Source: Euptelea pleiosperma
Lineage: Eukaryota > Streptophyta > Magnoliopsida > Ranunculales > Eupteleaceae
Assembly (NCBI GenBank): GCA_035048495.1
Contig: CM068546.1
Location: 15,072,435 to 15,136,434 of the forward strand
Direction: 5' to 3'
Length of the DNA stretch: 64,000 nt
In this document: piece by piece, positions 1 through 10,991 of the stretch
Layout: each line of letters begins with the position of its first letter
Position numbering within the stretch: the stretch's first letter is position 1
The notes under the pieces: generated by a model
Seen by the model: only the letters and a program-made list of their open reading frames with translations
Told to the model about the DNA's origin: nothing
Databases searched by the model: none
Position numbers and translations under genes: made by a program

Positions 1-308
1 AGGCTTACTAGGTTAAATATAGAAGTGAAAAACCTAGGCTGAGTAAAGATCAAGCTCTTGGCTTTGATCGAGAAGAGAACAAGCTCACAAGATGTGAATG
101 AAAACTAGCTTCTTGCTCTTCGAAATGGACACTCTGATAAATATAACTTTTACTTCTCTCTCTTGAAGATTGAGTCACTCTGTGTCTTTGTGTGTATTTA
201 GATAAGGCATATAGGGATTATATTTATAGAATTTCGAGACCCTGAGTTGTGTGGAACGTGGGATAATGGAACCATGAATTTTGGATCTAATAAAATCGAT
301 TCTGTTCA

Positions 309-700
309 AAGTCCAATCGATTGTACACTTGGTCCAATCGATTGGGGACAAGTGTCCAATCGATTGGGCTAAATAAGTTTTCTATTCCGAAGGCACCAAT
401 CGATTGCACAGGGTTCTCCAATCGATTTGACATTTATAACTTTCTGTCTCGAAGGCTCCAATCGATTAATCAGAGTCTCCAATCAATTTGACATTTATAA
501 CTTTCTATCCCGAAGGCTCCAATCGATTTGACTCAGAAAGATTTATGTCCTGTATTCTCCAATCGATTACACAGTGTCTCCAATCGATTGGGCTCAATTA
601 TGTTTCTACCTCATAGTGTCCAATCGATTACACAGTGTCTCAATTGATTGGGCTATGTCCAATCGATTGGGGACACATGTCCAATCGATTGGACTTTTCC
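309..700. promoter_or_regulatory. Array of ATCGAT-centred palindromes in LTR U3
   Basis: About twelve exact AATCGATT cores and two one-base variants are spaced roughly 20-45 bp apart. Most sit in TCCAATCGATTGG-like contexts, so each is a palindrome made of two facing CCAAT boxes. The array lies upstream of the LTR TATA-like box on the minus strand, where enhancers sit in LTRs. A binding role is inference. Confidence 0.6.
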
Positions 701-767
701 ACTAGTCAATAAAATTGACTTTGACTCGGGTCTGTCCAATGACTAAGTCTGACCATTATATTTTGTT

Positions 768-1305
768 CATTTTAATCAACTCCTGTGGCCACTAAGTCAT
801 ATACCTTCCTAATCGAGCGTACACGATTGTTAACTGACAAATCGGCAGTTACTCAGATGACTCATATCGTCAACCGTCTGATTCTTGTTGTCCCTGTCTT
901 TTAGTGTTCACGTAGTTGGCAAAGTAAGCGTACCACAACATCTTCACGCTACACTTGTGCTTGTAGGAACTGTTACAAGAATATTTTTATGTCAAACGAA
1001 ATCTTTGCCAAATTGAATATGAAAATACTCCTTACACATTTTAACTAATTCCAATGGCCACTAAGTCGCTTACCTTCCTAATCGAGCGTACACGATCGTT
1101 AACTGACAAATCGACAGTTACTCGGATGACTCATGTCGTCAACTATCTGATTCTTGCTGTCTCTGTCTTTTAGTCTTCACGTAGTTGGCGAAGCATGCGT
1201 ACCACGACATCTCCATACTATACTTGTGCTCGTAGGAACGGTTACAAGAATGTTTTTATGTCAAATGGAATCTTTACCAAATTGAATATGAAAATATTCC
1301 TTACA
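768..1305. repeat. Tandem duplication (2 x 269 bp) of the LTR terminus
   Basis: Units 768-1036 and 1037-1305 each begin CATTTTAA and end with the LTR terminus CCTTACA. They share the segment containing GGCCACTAAGTC, CGAGCGTACACGAT and GTCAAACG/GTCAAATGG. An LTR end therefore lies inside the LTR at 1030-1036. The other copies in this window have a single unit. Confidence 0.8.
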
Positions 1306-1320
1306 ATCTCCCCCTTTGGT
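1306..1320 (-). other. Polypurine tract of the Copia-type element
   Basis: Read on the minus strand this is ACCAAAGGGGGAGAT, directly before the LTR start TGTAAGG. This is the position and composition of the plus-strand primer of an LTR retrotransposon. Confidence 0.75.
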
Positions 1321-3150
1321 AATTCCATGATAAAAAATATTTAATCATATAGAAGGTAAAAAATAAAAATATAGTCCCACCCTCTTACATGATTCACTCA
1401 CTATCTCACACTCACTCGGAGATAATCGAACAGATAATGGAATGGCTTTTGATCTCTGCACATTCTACCAACAATACATACCATGTAATATCATCGGCAA
1501 TCAATAAATTATTAAAATGCAGTGAGTTAATTATGCACATCACAAGTAGAGAAATTAGAAAAATAATACAAAATTTTTCTCCCCGTATCTCATGCATCAA
1601 CTTATTTTTACCGCTATGATTTTCTCTCCCCCTTTTTGTCACAGATTGACAAAGGTTCAGAAATATAAGGAAATAACAAGTATTCAATGAATATCATCAT
1701 GAAAAACAAGTGCATAAGTACAACATGATAACAAGTATAAAGACTAAAAGATAGGCATGACGCATAGTCTAAAAACATCAATGGTTTAAATTTCGGTGAA
1801 GCCATTTAACCAATCATAAATCTTTTTCAAATGAATTTTAAAATTTTAAATCATCTCTGAAAAGATTTACAACTCACAGAACTCAAATAAGATCAATCCA
1901 GAAAAGGTCAAATCTGAAGTATGCTAAAATTCATGAAAAGTCAAGTTAAATACAATGCATAATGAGCTTCAATGTAATTGGCACTAACAAATATCAAACC
2001 TAGGATTTTAGACTTAACTACTCAGTTTAATCTTGAATAGTTCAAATATAGTCAATCTAGGCTATTTATCAGAGCCAGTCAGTCAAACTAGTTCACTTTA
2101 GTTGAATTTTTAATTTCTTTCACTTGAGTATACTATGATCTGACTTTCCACATCCTATAGTACAAGATAGATATTAGTAAAATTCTAAATATATACTCAA
2201 AATCTGGAGGTATCCTGTATCCAATCATGAAACCCTCATTAAAGCTAATAAGTTCTCACTAACTCTCTATTTACAAGTGTATTTGCTAATGCGATTTCAC
2301 ATTACTTTTGTAGCAAACATGGCTATTTTTTACTCACTTGTTTTACTAGAATTTTATTTTTCAAGTTCTCATCTTTTGACACTTGGTCTGTTTGGTAGTT
2401 TTCACACTCGGTCGGTATGGCATCCTCTGCAACATTAAGTAATCAAATTTTTATATATATTGGGGCCATACAGATTTTACCATATCCACTTGAGGTAGTC
2501 CCTTTCCTTGGAGAACTATCACACAATGAGGCTAACAGTCGATTATATTGCAATTTCGAAATCAACTGGGAGCAGGAACACAACTAATTTGAAGTCATGA
2601 AAAGTAGAAGTTTATTCCTAATTCCCATAGAGTACTAGATTTATTATCTCAATCAAATCCAGTCCCAACCAGTATTAGTCAGTGTGCATGTGAATAACAA
2701 GTTAAAACTTATGAACATTCACTAACTGAGAATTAGTAAAATAGACTAACCTTCTAAATATTCTAGAGTTTTCTACAATGATCTAGTCTCAATTTACCTT
2801 GTGTCAAGTCCTGGTTCTAGAATTTTCTAAAGTTAATGCCCATCATATTAGAAACACTTATACAACGCAAAACTCTAAAACATAAACATGACACAAAATA
2901 ATTTTTTATTTTCAAATTTTCTATTTTTGTTTTTGAATAGATGAACTCAAAACAATGCAAATAAGCAAAGATCTAAAACAAATAAAAAACTATAAAGAAG
3001 AAAAAATCCTAAAACAAAACTACACACTCAACTCATAAAAGATATACAATCATAAAATAAAAAAGAGTGTAAAGAATCACATTTATTCAATCAATGGTAC
3101 AAGTGCTACTAGACTTCATAAGGAATTTACTTCAACTAGAATATAGATTT
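1321..3150. other. AT-rich internal region of the Copia-type element, no coding sequence recognised
   Basis: Between the polypurine tract and the gag remnant every frame is closed by frequent stops. None of the short ORFs shows integrase, reverse transcriptase or RNase H motifs. This is where pol would lie in a complete element. Confidence 0.6.
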
Positions 3151-3155
3151 ATCGA

Positions 3156-4129
3156 TCATTCATTTCTCACCCATATGATCTTATACCTTGTAGGTGGATT
3201 CTTTTTCTTTGCCATTTGTTTAGGCGGTGAAGGAGGATCGACATTTCTCTTTTTATTTGTCCTCTTATTCTGAGCCCTTTGAGTCTGGGTGCCCTTGAGT
3301 TTCATAACGTTAGCAATCTCTCTACTCAAGGCATCTGACTTTTGATGCAAGACTTTCATTTTATGGAGTAGATCTCCTTGGTTCCCATATGATTTTTTCT
3401 TGGGAGGAACCATGGTATCTCTCCTCTTTTGAAAACAATTCTTGCTCAGGTGACCTCTACCCCTACAGTAATTACAAACATGCACATGTAAAACTGGTCT
3501 GGGTCTAGGTTGATCAACCTGTGGTGTGAAAGGAATTTTGGCTTTTACAAATTTAGCTCCTGAAGACGATGGGGTATCAGCATTGTCAACATATCCAAGT
3601 CCCTGCTTGTCTCCACAACTTTATCCCACACTTAGAATCTCATTTAATTTCTCAGTGCTTTGAGAAATATAGGGCAAGTCCTTTTTCAGTTGAACTAGAT
3701 CAAGTTCAAGTGATTTTCTCTTCTCTAGACATTCCTGATGCTCAATTTCAAGAAATTTAACTTTGTCTTCGAGGCTAGTTTTCTCTTCTTCGTGCTGTCT
3801 AAAAATAGTTTCATATTTTTCATGCTCACTTTCAAAAGCTATTTTAGCATCCGTACAAATTTGGAACTCGCATTCCAAGAATTTCTTTCTTTCTTGAAAG
3901 ATTTGTTCTCTTCCTTAAGCTGACCAACTAGTACAGATAATTCTTTATTGTCTAGTTTACAAGCAAAATTTTCAAAGTCAAGAAATTCAACTCTGTTAAT
4001 CAATTTCTTATTTGCTTTGGTCAGTCTAAAGCTTTCTTTATATAGCTCTTGATAAGCAGTATAAAGATCACATTGATCTTCACTGTCTGAGTCACTACGG
4101 CTATTGACAGTGAACCCTTCTTTAGGCAT
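3156..4129 (-). pseudogene. Broken gag remnant with coiled-coil-like part and CCHC zinc knuckle
   Basis: Three overlapping pieces in different frames (3839-4129, 3621-3878, 3156-3485) read as one degraded gag. The first piece starts with an acidic Ser/Asp stretch (SDSDSEDQCD) and continues into a Lys/Glu/Leu-rich, coiled-coil-like segment, which carries on into the second piece. The third has a CX2CX4HX4C knuckle (CNYCRGRGHLSKNC) and a basic tail ending near the residues IIWV. Gag packages the element RNA into virus-like particles. The N-terminal UBN2-type gag domain expected in plant Copia elements is missing, because the frame opens only about 90 bp after the 5' LTR. At least two frameshifts separate the pieces, so no functional product is expected. 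Confidence 0.75.
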
Positions 4130-4201
4130 ATTTATAAATGAAAAGAATGAACTGGTTTTGTAGGAATCTAAATTCAGGCGATTAAACCTTTTATAGAATA
4201 A

Positions 4202-4218
4202 CCCGCTCTGATACTAAT
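4202..4218 (-). other. Primer-binding site, initiator-Met tRNA type
   Basis: The minus strand reads ATTAGTATCAGAGCGGG immediately after the LTR end. It matches the plant Copia primer site TGGTATCAGAGC except for its first bases. Confidence 0.8.
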
Positions 4219-5794
4219 TGAAATTTCACCAGTCCGTTCTCTTTAACTCAGTATACGTAGAAGGGGGGTTAATTGAGTATTTAAAATTATTTATACCTAC
4301 ACAGTTTTACTAGTCTATGGTAAGGGAATAAAATCGCATGCCTTAGTTGTTTGATAAAAGACTATCACAACTGACTCAAATCGAATATACCTCCGTGGTA
4401 TATTTTCTTTTCGTCATTTGATCTAATCAAAATATATTGCGGAATACAAATAAACAATCACACAAGACAAGAGATTTTTACGTGAAAACCCTAACCAATG
4501 AAAAACCACGGGACCACGTCCAGACGGAAAGTATCACTAACTGAAAAGTTAAACGAAACAAAGGTTACCTACGCAGCACCGTTGCAAATACAGCTTTCAA
4601 CCTTAGCCAATGGCCTACTATCGATGCGTCCACATCCTCTGAATCAACGCTACGAATCCACGCATGCCTTTCCAGCCAAGAAGACTAGTCCGCTTGTTCA
4701 ATTTGGTACATTCCAAACCTACCGTCGATTGGCTCCTCTGATCTTAATTCTCAACACTCCCGCCTTTGTAGAAGGTGAAGGATTCAGTATACCCTAAACC
4801 CTAGGTTGCTCAAACGGTGTTGAGTTACACTGGTACACTCAGGCTACTAGGTCAAATATAGAAATGGAAGACCTAAGCTGAGGAAAGGATCAAGCACTTG
4901 GCTTTGATCAAGAAGAGAACAAGCTCACAAGATGTGAATGGAAAATAAGCTTCTTGCTCTTCGAATGGACACTCTAATTAATAAAATCTTTTCTTCTCTC
5001 TCTTGAAGATTGAGTCACTCTGTGTCTTTGTATATGTTTAGAGAAGGCATAGAAGGGTTGTATTTATAGATTTTCATGACCCTGAGTCGTGCAAAACGTA
5101 GGATAATGGAACCAAGAATTTCGGATTTGATAAGGACCAAATCTATGCATGGTCCAATCGATTGTACACTGGGTCCAATCGATTGGGCCATGTCCAATCG
5201 ATTGGGGATAAGTGTCCAATCGATTGGGCTCAATAAGATTTCTGCTCCGAAGGCTCCAATCGATTGCACAAAGGTCTCCAATCGATTTGACTCAAATAAG
5301 TTTCTGTCCCGAAAACTCAATCAATTTCACAGTCTCCAATCGATTGGGCTGAAATAAGTTTCTGCCTCGTAGCTTCCAATCGATTACACAGAGTCCTCCA
5401 ATCGATTGGGCTATGTCCAATCGATTGGGGATAAGTGTCAAATCGATTGGACTATCCCAATAGTCAATTTCATTGACTTAGACTCGGGTTAGTCCAATGA
5501 CTAAGTTTGACCATTATATTTTGTTCATTTTAACCAATTCCTATGGCCACTAAGTCACTTACCTTCATAATCGAGCATACACGATCGTTAACTGACAAAT
5601 TGACAGTTACTCAGATGACTCCTGTCGTCAACCGTCTGATTCTTGTTGTCTCTATCTTTTAGTCTTCACGTAGTTGGCAAAGTATGCGTACCACGACATC
5701 TCCACACTATACTTGTGCTCGTAGGAACGGTTACAATAATGTTTTTATGTCAAACGGAATCTTCGTCAAAGTGAATATGAAAATATTCCTTACA
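4219..5794 (-). repeat. 5' LTR (1576 bp) of the Copia-type element
   Basis: On the minus strand it begins TGTAAGGAATATTTTCATATT at 5794 and ends TTTCA at 4219, followed by the primer site. Relatives in this window are the solo LTRs at 47,435-49,003 and 52,893-54,586, the partner LTR at 1-1305, and the fragmented copy at 47,067-52,311. Only the first 955 bp from the 5794 end can be compared with the partner LTR. Confidence 0.85.
5146..5456. promoter_or_regulatory. ATCGAT-palindrome array in the 5' LTR
   Basis: About eleven AATCGATT cores lie in 310 bp, mostly as CCAATCGATTG. Order and spacing resemble the array at 309-700 but are not identical. Confidence 0.6.
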
Positions 5795-6625
5795 ATCCAA
5801 TGCTACCTTGTTAAGCAATTCGGGTTTAACTTTATTTATGTATTTGGGTTTATAGGTAAAGCAAAAATGACTAAGTGTCCACTCTCTCCAGAATCCAGTA
5901 CAATAAGGACCCTTTTCAAAGAATAGGAGAGTCCTTTTCCCCCTCCCCAACGCCTCTATTTATAGAGTTCTGAAGGGGGAGGGGTTACATATGTATCTTT
6001 TTACAAAAATACCCTTCTTAGTCAAAGTAGGCCTGTCACGCGGGATTTTGCTGACTTTATCATCTGACGCGGGCCCAGTCAATGTAACTAACCCCGGATT
6101 ATTGAGTAACGAGTATTCCTTGATGAATAACCATTGAATTTCTATCTGAGTTGCTGGCGAAATGTTGATCTAAGGGCCGATAATCAATCTGGACACCAAT
6201 TGTCAAAACCGCTCGGATCTGCTCCATGAAAATGATATCTGAGCTCATCTGCAAGATCCACATGACCTTAGGAGTCCATATATGAATCGATTTTGTCAAA
6301 TGGGTCCAGATCAGAGAGATCTTGACCGTTGATTCCTAATCGTCTGATTGTCAAAGACCGCTCCAATCTGCTCAATGAAAATGAGATCTGAACCCATCCA
6401 CAGGATCCTCATGACCTCAGGAGTCTATATTGATCGATTTTGTCAGATGGGTCCAGATCAGAGAGATCTGGACCGTTGTTTCCTGATCGTCCAGTTGTCA
6501 AAACTGCTCCAATCTGATCAATGAAAATGAGATCTGAGCCCATCCGCAGGATCCTCATGACCTCAGGAGTCTATATATGGATCAGTTTTGTCAGATGGGT
6601 CCAGATCAAAGAGATCTCAAAGTGG
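5795..6625 (-). repeat. LTR-like fragment with TATA box and three 147-bp tandem repeats
   Basis: The minus strand carries a plant TATA consensus (CTATAAATAG, about 5955-5967). Three imperfect units follow on the plus strand, starting at 6199, 6347 and 6494. Each contains TTGTCAAA, ATGAAAATGA, a GATCTGA/ATCTGAG-like core and AGATCAGAGAGATCT or a close variant. The layout resembles the 49,037-51,669 LTR, but no ends or target duplication could be fixed. Confidence 0.5.
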
Positions 6626-8250
6626 GGGGGCGGTTGTTCTCAAAATGGAGTCAAAATGGTCATTTGACTCTAATATATCCTTTTTGAAGTTGTTGGGCAC
6701 ACGGGCCAGCTCCAAAATCCCATGCCCCGACCTGGCCATTGGCCAAGTCGAGCTGGGCCATGGGCCGGCAGGCTTATTTTACACCCTGACCCCGACCCAT
6801 GTATTACTTAATGGGCTTAGTAAAACAACAACAACAAAAAAGTCATTTTAGCACTAATCCTGGAAATTTGATTGAAGTAGTAAGACCCTCCGTCCGTTTA
6901 TTTAAATTAGGGTCACTCACCGTGGCCGTCAGTTAGTGTCAACCTCATCTGCATTGTTGGCTCGGAAAGTCAAATTTTTTTACGAAATTCCAAGCGCTGA
7001 TCTTGTTCATTTCGGATCATCAAATTTTTTTTTCTGTACTTCGAATTTCCAATATTTCTCATTTCAATCCCTCAAAGTTAAGTTTATCATATGACATCTA
7101 TCAACATTGACGTGAATTGATGCGATCTTTATGTTTGGAAGTTAGTTAGTCAACAAGTTGACTAATGATCAAGGGAGGTGATTTAAAGTACAAAGGGTCT
7201 CACTATTTAAACCAATTTTCTAATCCCCTTAGAAAAAATTTATCAAATATAAAAAGGTAATAGAAGCCTGCCTGTTGTTGCCATGTAGCAAGGGTTTATT
7301 GGGCAGCATGTGAAGCCCTTTGTTCTACGATCGATAGTAGAGGGAGGGGGCCCACGAATCCATGGCTCTCACCTACAAGATCTTCTGTGGGAAAAACTCA
7401 AAGAATGCTTCAAGAAGATAACAGTAACACCCTCAAATACTGCTCAAATTCCCACAGTTGAGATCAACCCATGAAAATAAGTCCAATCCAACGCCTAGAA
7501 ATCACTAATCCAGCTGATTTTTGGTTTGTAGGTCCACCTGGAGCCCGACCCATTTAATAATCATATGTTTGCAAAGGTAAACATTGCTTGGGAAAATATT
7601 CTAACGATTTGAGAAGGGAGAGCTGATGAGGGAGACCCAAGGAGGTATGAGACTCGTTTGCCTATTATTTGCAGCTGTTTGCACCCACAAACATTAGACC
7701 GATTTTTAATGCAAAAATTTGTTGGATGTTGCATCACCAAGCACACATGCCACAAACGTTTGCACGCAAGCATTTGTAGTGCTACCAAGCAAGGCTTATA
7801 TGTCAGTAAAACAACATAATAAAAGGGGATCGAAGAAAAAAAGAAGACCATGAATGAATTATATTATCAAGTAAACAAAACCCACAAGAGAAAAAACCAA
7901 AAAAAAATAAAAAAAGAGGTGGAGCAAATATTAAAGGAACTCATATGATTGGTGTACACATCCACCAGAATGTATAAAAGAAGCCAAACAAATGTTTCAC
8001 ATTGGTTACAAGCGTTTTTCAAGAATTACAACAATTGTTTTCTCAAGGGTTTTCAGGATTTACCTGGTAAGATAATCATTTTGCTTCTATTCCGTGCACA
8101 GTCCCCATCTGTTTTTCCACACAGTATCACAGCTTCATGGGTTAATGACACTATTTTTCCTTTGATTTCCCGCAAGTCCCTGTGAACGGCTGCCAGGGTC
8201 GTAGCGAGCTAAATCCTCTTTACATATGGATATCATACTCATCACCAACT
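6626..8250. other. Region downstream of the ankyrin gene; no gene seen
   Basis: This should include the 3' UTR of the ankyrin gene next to 8251. A GGGCC/CCATGGGCC-rich stretch (about 6690-6790) resembles ends of small hAT-like repeats. A single copy of the CTGATTTTTGG...GTCCACC module lies at about 7495-7545. I saw no protein-coding frame with recognisable homology. Confidence 0.5.
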
Positions 8251-8601
8251 TCATTGATTTTGACCTCTACCCTTTTTTGATTTGCTCTTCTTCTCCTGCA
8301 TCTTCTTTTTCTTTGATTCAACTGTTATCCACGTATAATCTGCCGGTATTGCAAATGGGTCTTGAATATCTTCTACCCTACTGCTGGGACCAGAAGTCAT
8401 GGAAGAGCTCTGACGGTGGTAAGGGGCTTTTATCCATTGAAGCCATGACGAAGAGCTTGAGGATTGAATCATTGCTGGGCTCTCTCGGCCTGTAGCACGA
8501 GGGCTCGAAGGAGGTGTGCTGAACTCATCCAATGGCTGTAACTCTTCAAATTTCGTAAAAGTAACCAACACCCTGATAGTAGGAACCACCGGAATAGCAA
8601 C
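8251..8601 (-). CDS. Ankyrin repeat / GPCR-chaperone-type protein (ANKRD13-like), exon 2
   Basis: This exon encodes the last 116 residues of the gene that starts at 23,968. The acceptor is consensus: TTGCTTCCAG before GTTGCTATT at 8601. Joining Lys-541 of exon 1 to this exon keeps phase 0 and gives the motif PVKVAIPVVPTIRVLVTF, which is conserved at this place in plant ankyrin proteins of this family. The exon continues through a Ser-rich stretch to IQDPFAIPADYTWI, then a Lys-rich tail (KKKKMQEKKSKSKKG), and stops at 8251-8253. The full product would be 657 residues, close to the usual length of plant members. Animal ANKRD13C relatives are ER-associated chaperones that hold back GPCR export; the plant role is unknown to me. 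The ORF continues nine codons upstream into the intron, which explains a false Met start at 8628. Confidence 0.93.
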   Translation of the reverse strand, partial: VAIPVVPTIRVLVTFTKFEELQPLDEFSTPPSSPRATGRESPAMIQSSSSSSWLQWIKAPYHRQSSSMTSGPSSRVEDIQDPFAIPADYTWITVESKKKKMQEKKSKSKKGRGQNQ

Positions 8602-10137
8602 CTGGAAGCAACTGAGGATGATTTTCACAGAAATAACATTTAAAAAAAAAAACTAAATAGGGGGGGTGGAAACTAACAATGGCTGCAAAGCATCAATTAA
8701 ACAAAGAGTGCATCGAACTGAGGTGATGCATTCATCCAAGTGAAAAATATAAAATAGGTTAAGAATTTATTCAGATTCAATCTGCATCCAAATAAAACAG
8801 TGAAGAAAGAGGAGAACGAATTCTTTAATGGCAAAGCAGATAGGTATGGTCCTTACCTCACCCCACTCATGCTGGTAGACCAATACCAGGCTTTTAATTA
8901 AATAAACATGCTCGCTTCCTTTTTCTACTTGAAACTTACTAAAACAAACACACAGGATTAAACAAGCTATTGCTCTCAGCATTAAAATGTCATGTTTTCA
9001 AGATTACTGAATCTGATGGTAAAATCATTTCACCATGTACTTTAAATACCAGTATCAAGGACGGCTCTCAAACATCAAATGCTTGAACGAAAGACACTTT
9101 TCAGTCAGCTAAAGGGAATTCCATGGAGAAAAACAAGCTCCTAATAAATCTCTTATGAGTTAAAACTACACACATACTGCAGAGACCTTTTTTGAACTCC
9201 GACTGGCAACCATGAACCTCCATTCAGGACAACATCCCAGATAGATGACTAAAACAAGCCTACTCATCGAAAAGTCTTTCTAACCTCACCAGCATAAACA
9301 TTTCGACAATAGAAAAAAAATAATTCATCTCATTTTTTTTCAATTTTTCCCCCAGCTAATCACTTATGAGGATGTAGTCATTAATTGCAACACAGTTACG
9401 CAACGAGTAGCAACACCCAACTTCCTCAATGCTAATCTGAACAAGTCTAACTGACCCTAACCAATAATATAAGTATGCAAAAGCATGACATTTATTTGTT
9501 GTGCGGGAACAGAAACAGGAGTATGAAGCTTTTCTATTATGGGAAACCAACAAAGGTCCTTGCTTCTAAACTCTTCAGAATGCGGCATCCATGACCCAGT
9601 TCCAGCAAATGGTAGTCAACAGTCCATCAAATTCGAGATAGAAAAGAAATAGGTCAAATCTCATCTTTTTCAGACCACAATCTTAAAACATATAGACAGA
9701 TGATCCAATGGAAAAACAAGAAGTTCCAAGAACATATGCAACATCTGGATAGACATGAAAGGAAAAGCTTCTGAGTAATGTTCAATCAATTGCTTATCAA
9801 ATGATAATTGTCCAAATAACCTCCTATCTGTTTGTTCAATTACCCACCACTATATTATACAGAGCAGAGATTAGGAATGGAACACTGCTTTGATTGTGTG
9901 TGCGATGTGGGATCAAGGCCTCCCAAAGCCAAACTGCTCTCCAGGACCAATCCAAGGACTTTTCAAAAGCAACAATCCCTAAGATTGCCTATTCCGAGCA
10001 AGAAATAAAATACCTGTTGGACATAGACTAATCCTCTAACAAGTTATCTTTCCAACATTTTCCACTATATTGTACCACCAAATAGAATATAGTGCAGTGA
10101 TTGACAAAAATCCTCATCCCACTGAGAACCTTCAATT

Positions 10138-10328
10138 TTTTTCTTTTTCTTTTTTTGAAACCGTGGGTATCCGGGCCACTTAGAGCACCGGACTAATCCC
10201 CAGGGGCACGATAGTCACCCCTTCCACACGTGCCGAAGTGTACTGGGAGAGTTAATGTGGACTTAGCCACTTATTACCCTACTCTTTCCAGGGGGTGAGC
10301 CCAAGGAGAGTTGAACTCAGAACCTCAT
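10138..10328 (-). mobile_element. SINE-like short interspersed repeat, copy 1
   Basis: The minus strand runs from GAGGTTCTGAGTTCAACTC to GGTTTCAAAAAAAG and an A-rich tail. GAGTTCAACTC resembles a Pol III B box. A second copy with the same order of blocks lies in opposite orientation at 25,326-25,796. No clean target duplication was found. Confidence 0.5.
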
Positions 10329-10991
10329 ACTTTTTGGTTGAGTAAAATATATAAGATGTAATTGTATGCAGGGTTTCCTTGTAAGAGATTGGTAGTTTAA
10401 GTGTGTGAGAACATCCATTGAGGTTCCACAATTCAGTCTCTCTTCCTTTTTTCCTTTTCCTTTCCTCTGTTTGATGCAGTTTGATATGTAGATGGAAATG
10501 GTTGAGCAGCTTGTTTTAAAGATGTGCATGCTATTCTGAACTCCACGTGCAGTGCAACTGTGCACGCAAATGCTCTATGAGGTGAGTTCAAACTCATTTC
10601 TGGGAAATTTTATTATTCTTCAAATTCAAATCTTCTCATTGGTTTAGAGCTCTGCTTCTCATAAGATCTTTTCTTAAAAGGGTATATATTTGTACGATTA
10701 GATCAAATGCAAGTTTCTGGAAGAGAATAAAATCAGATCTGTCCTTTTCAACTGTGGGAATTTGAAGGATACACTATCTTTTTTTCCATATTTAGTCTCA
10801 TGCATGAAACCAACTTCCGAACATTAAATCCCCTTTGCTTCAGATTTTCAAGCCTCCTTACACACCCCACATGGAACTTTGTATTTCCACTATCCAGAAG
10901 AAACTCGGGAAATCCAAAAGGTTATTGCTAACCTACAAGCTATTGTCCCAAGCACATCAATGCGAAATGAACTGAGATTTTTGGGAACTAG

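Larger units (their letters stand above)
1..1305 (-). repeat. 3' LTR of the Copia-type element, truncated by the window edge
   Basis: On the minus strand the LTR begins TGTAAGG at 1305, right after a purine-rich tract. It aligns with 4841-5794 of the 5' LTR. It carries an ATCGAT-palindrome array (about 309-695) and a TATA-like stretch read on the minus strand (about 215-230). It is longer than the matching part of the partner LTR because its first 269 bp are duplicated in tandem. Confidence 0.85.
1..5794 (-). mobile_element. Non-autonomous Ty1/copia-type LTR retrotransposon (3' LTR cut by window edge)
   Basis: Two similar LTRs (1-1305 and 4219-5794) flank an internal region of about 2.9 kb. 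Reading the minus strand in order: an LTR starting TGTAAGGAAT and ending TTTCA, a primer site matching initiator-Met tRNA (4202-4218), a broken gag, about 1.8 kb of AT-rich sequence, a polypurine tract and the second LTR. No protease, integrase, reverse transcriptase or RNase H is recognisable, so the copy cannot move unaided. It is either an internally deleted copy or a LARD-like derivative. The Copia assignment rests on the Met-type primer site and on the gag zinc knuckle. Target-site duplication cannot be tested because the left end lies outside the window. Confidence 0.85.

Noticed and set aside
309..700. CRISPR-like array (regularly spaced short repeats)
   Set aside because: Repeats are 8-12-bp palindromes with irregular gaps, the host is a plant, and the array lies in an LTR.
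7561..7851. 96-codon minus ORF below the ankyrin gene
   Set aside because: No recognisable motif, and composition like neighbouring non-coding DNA. It may be 3' UTR or intergenic.
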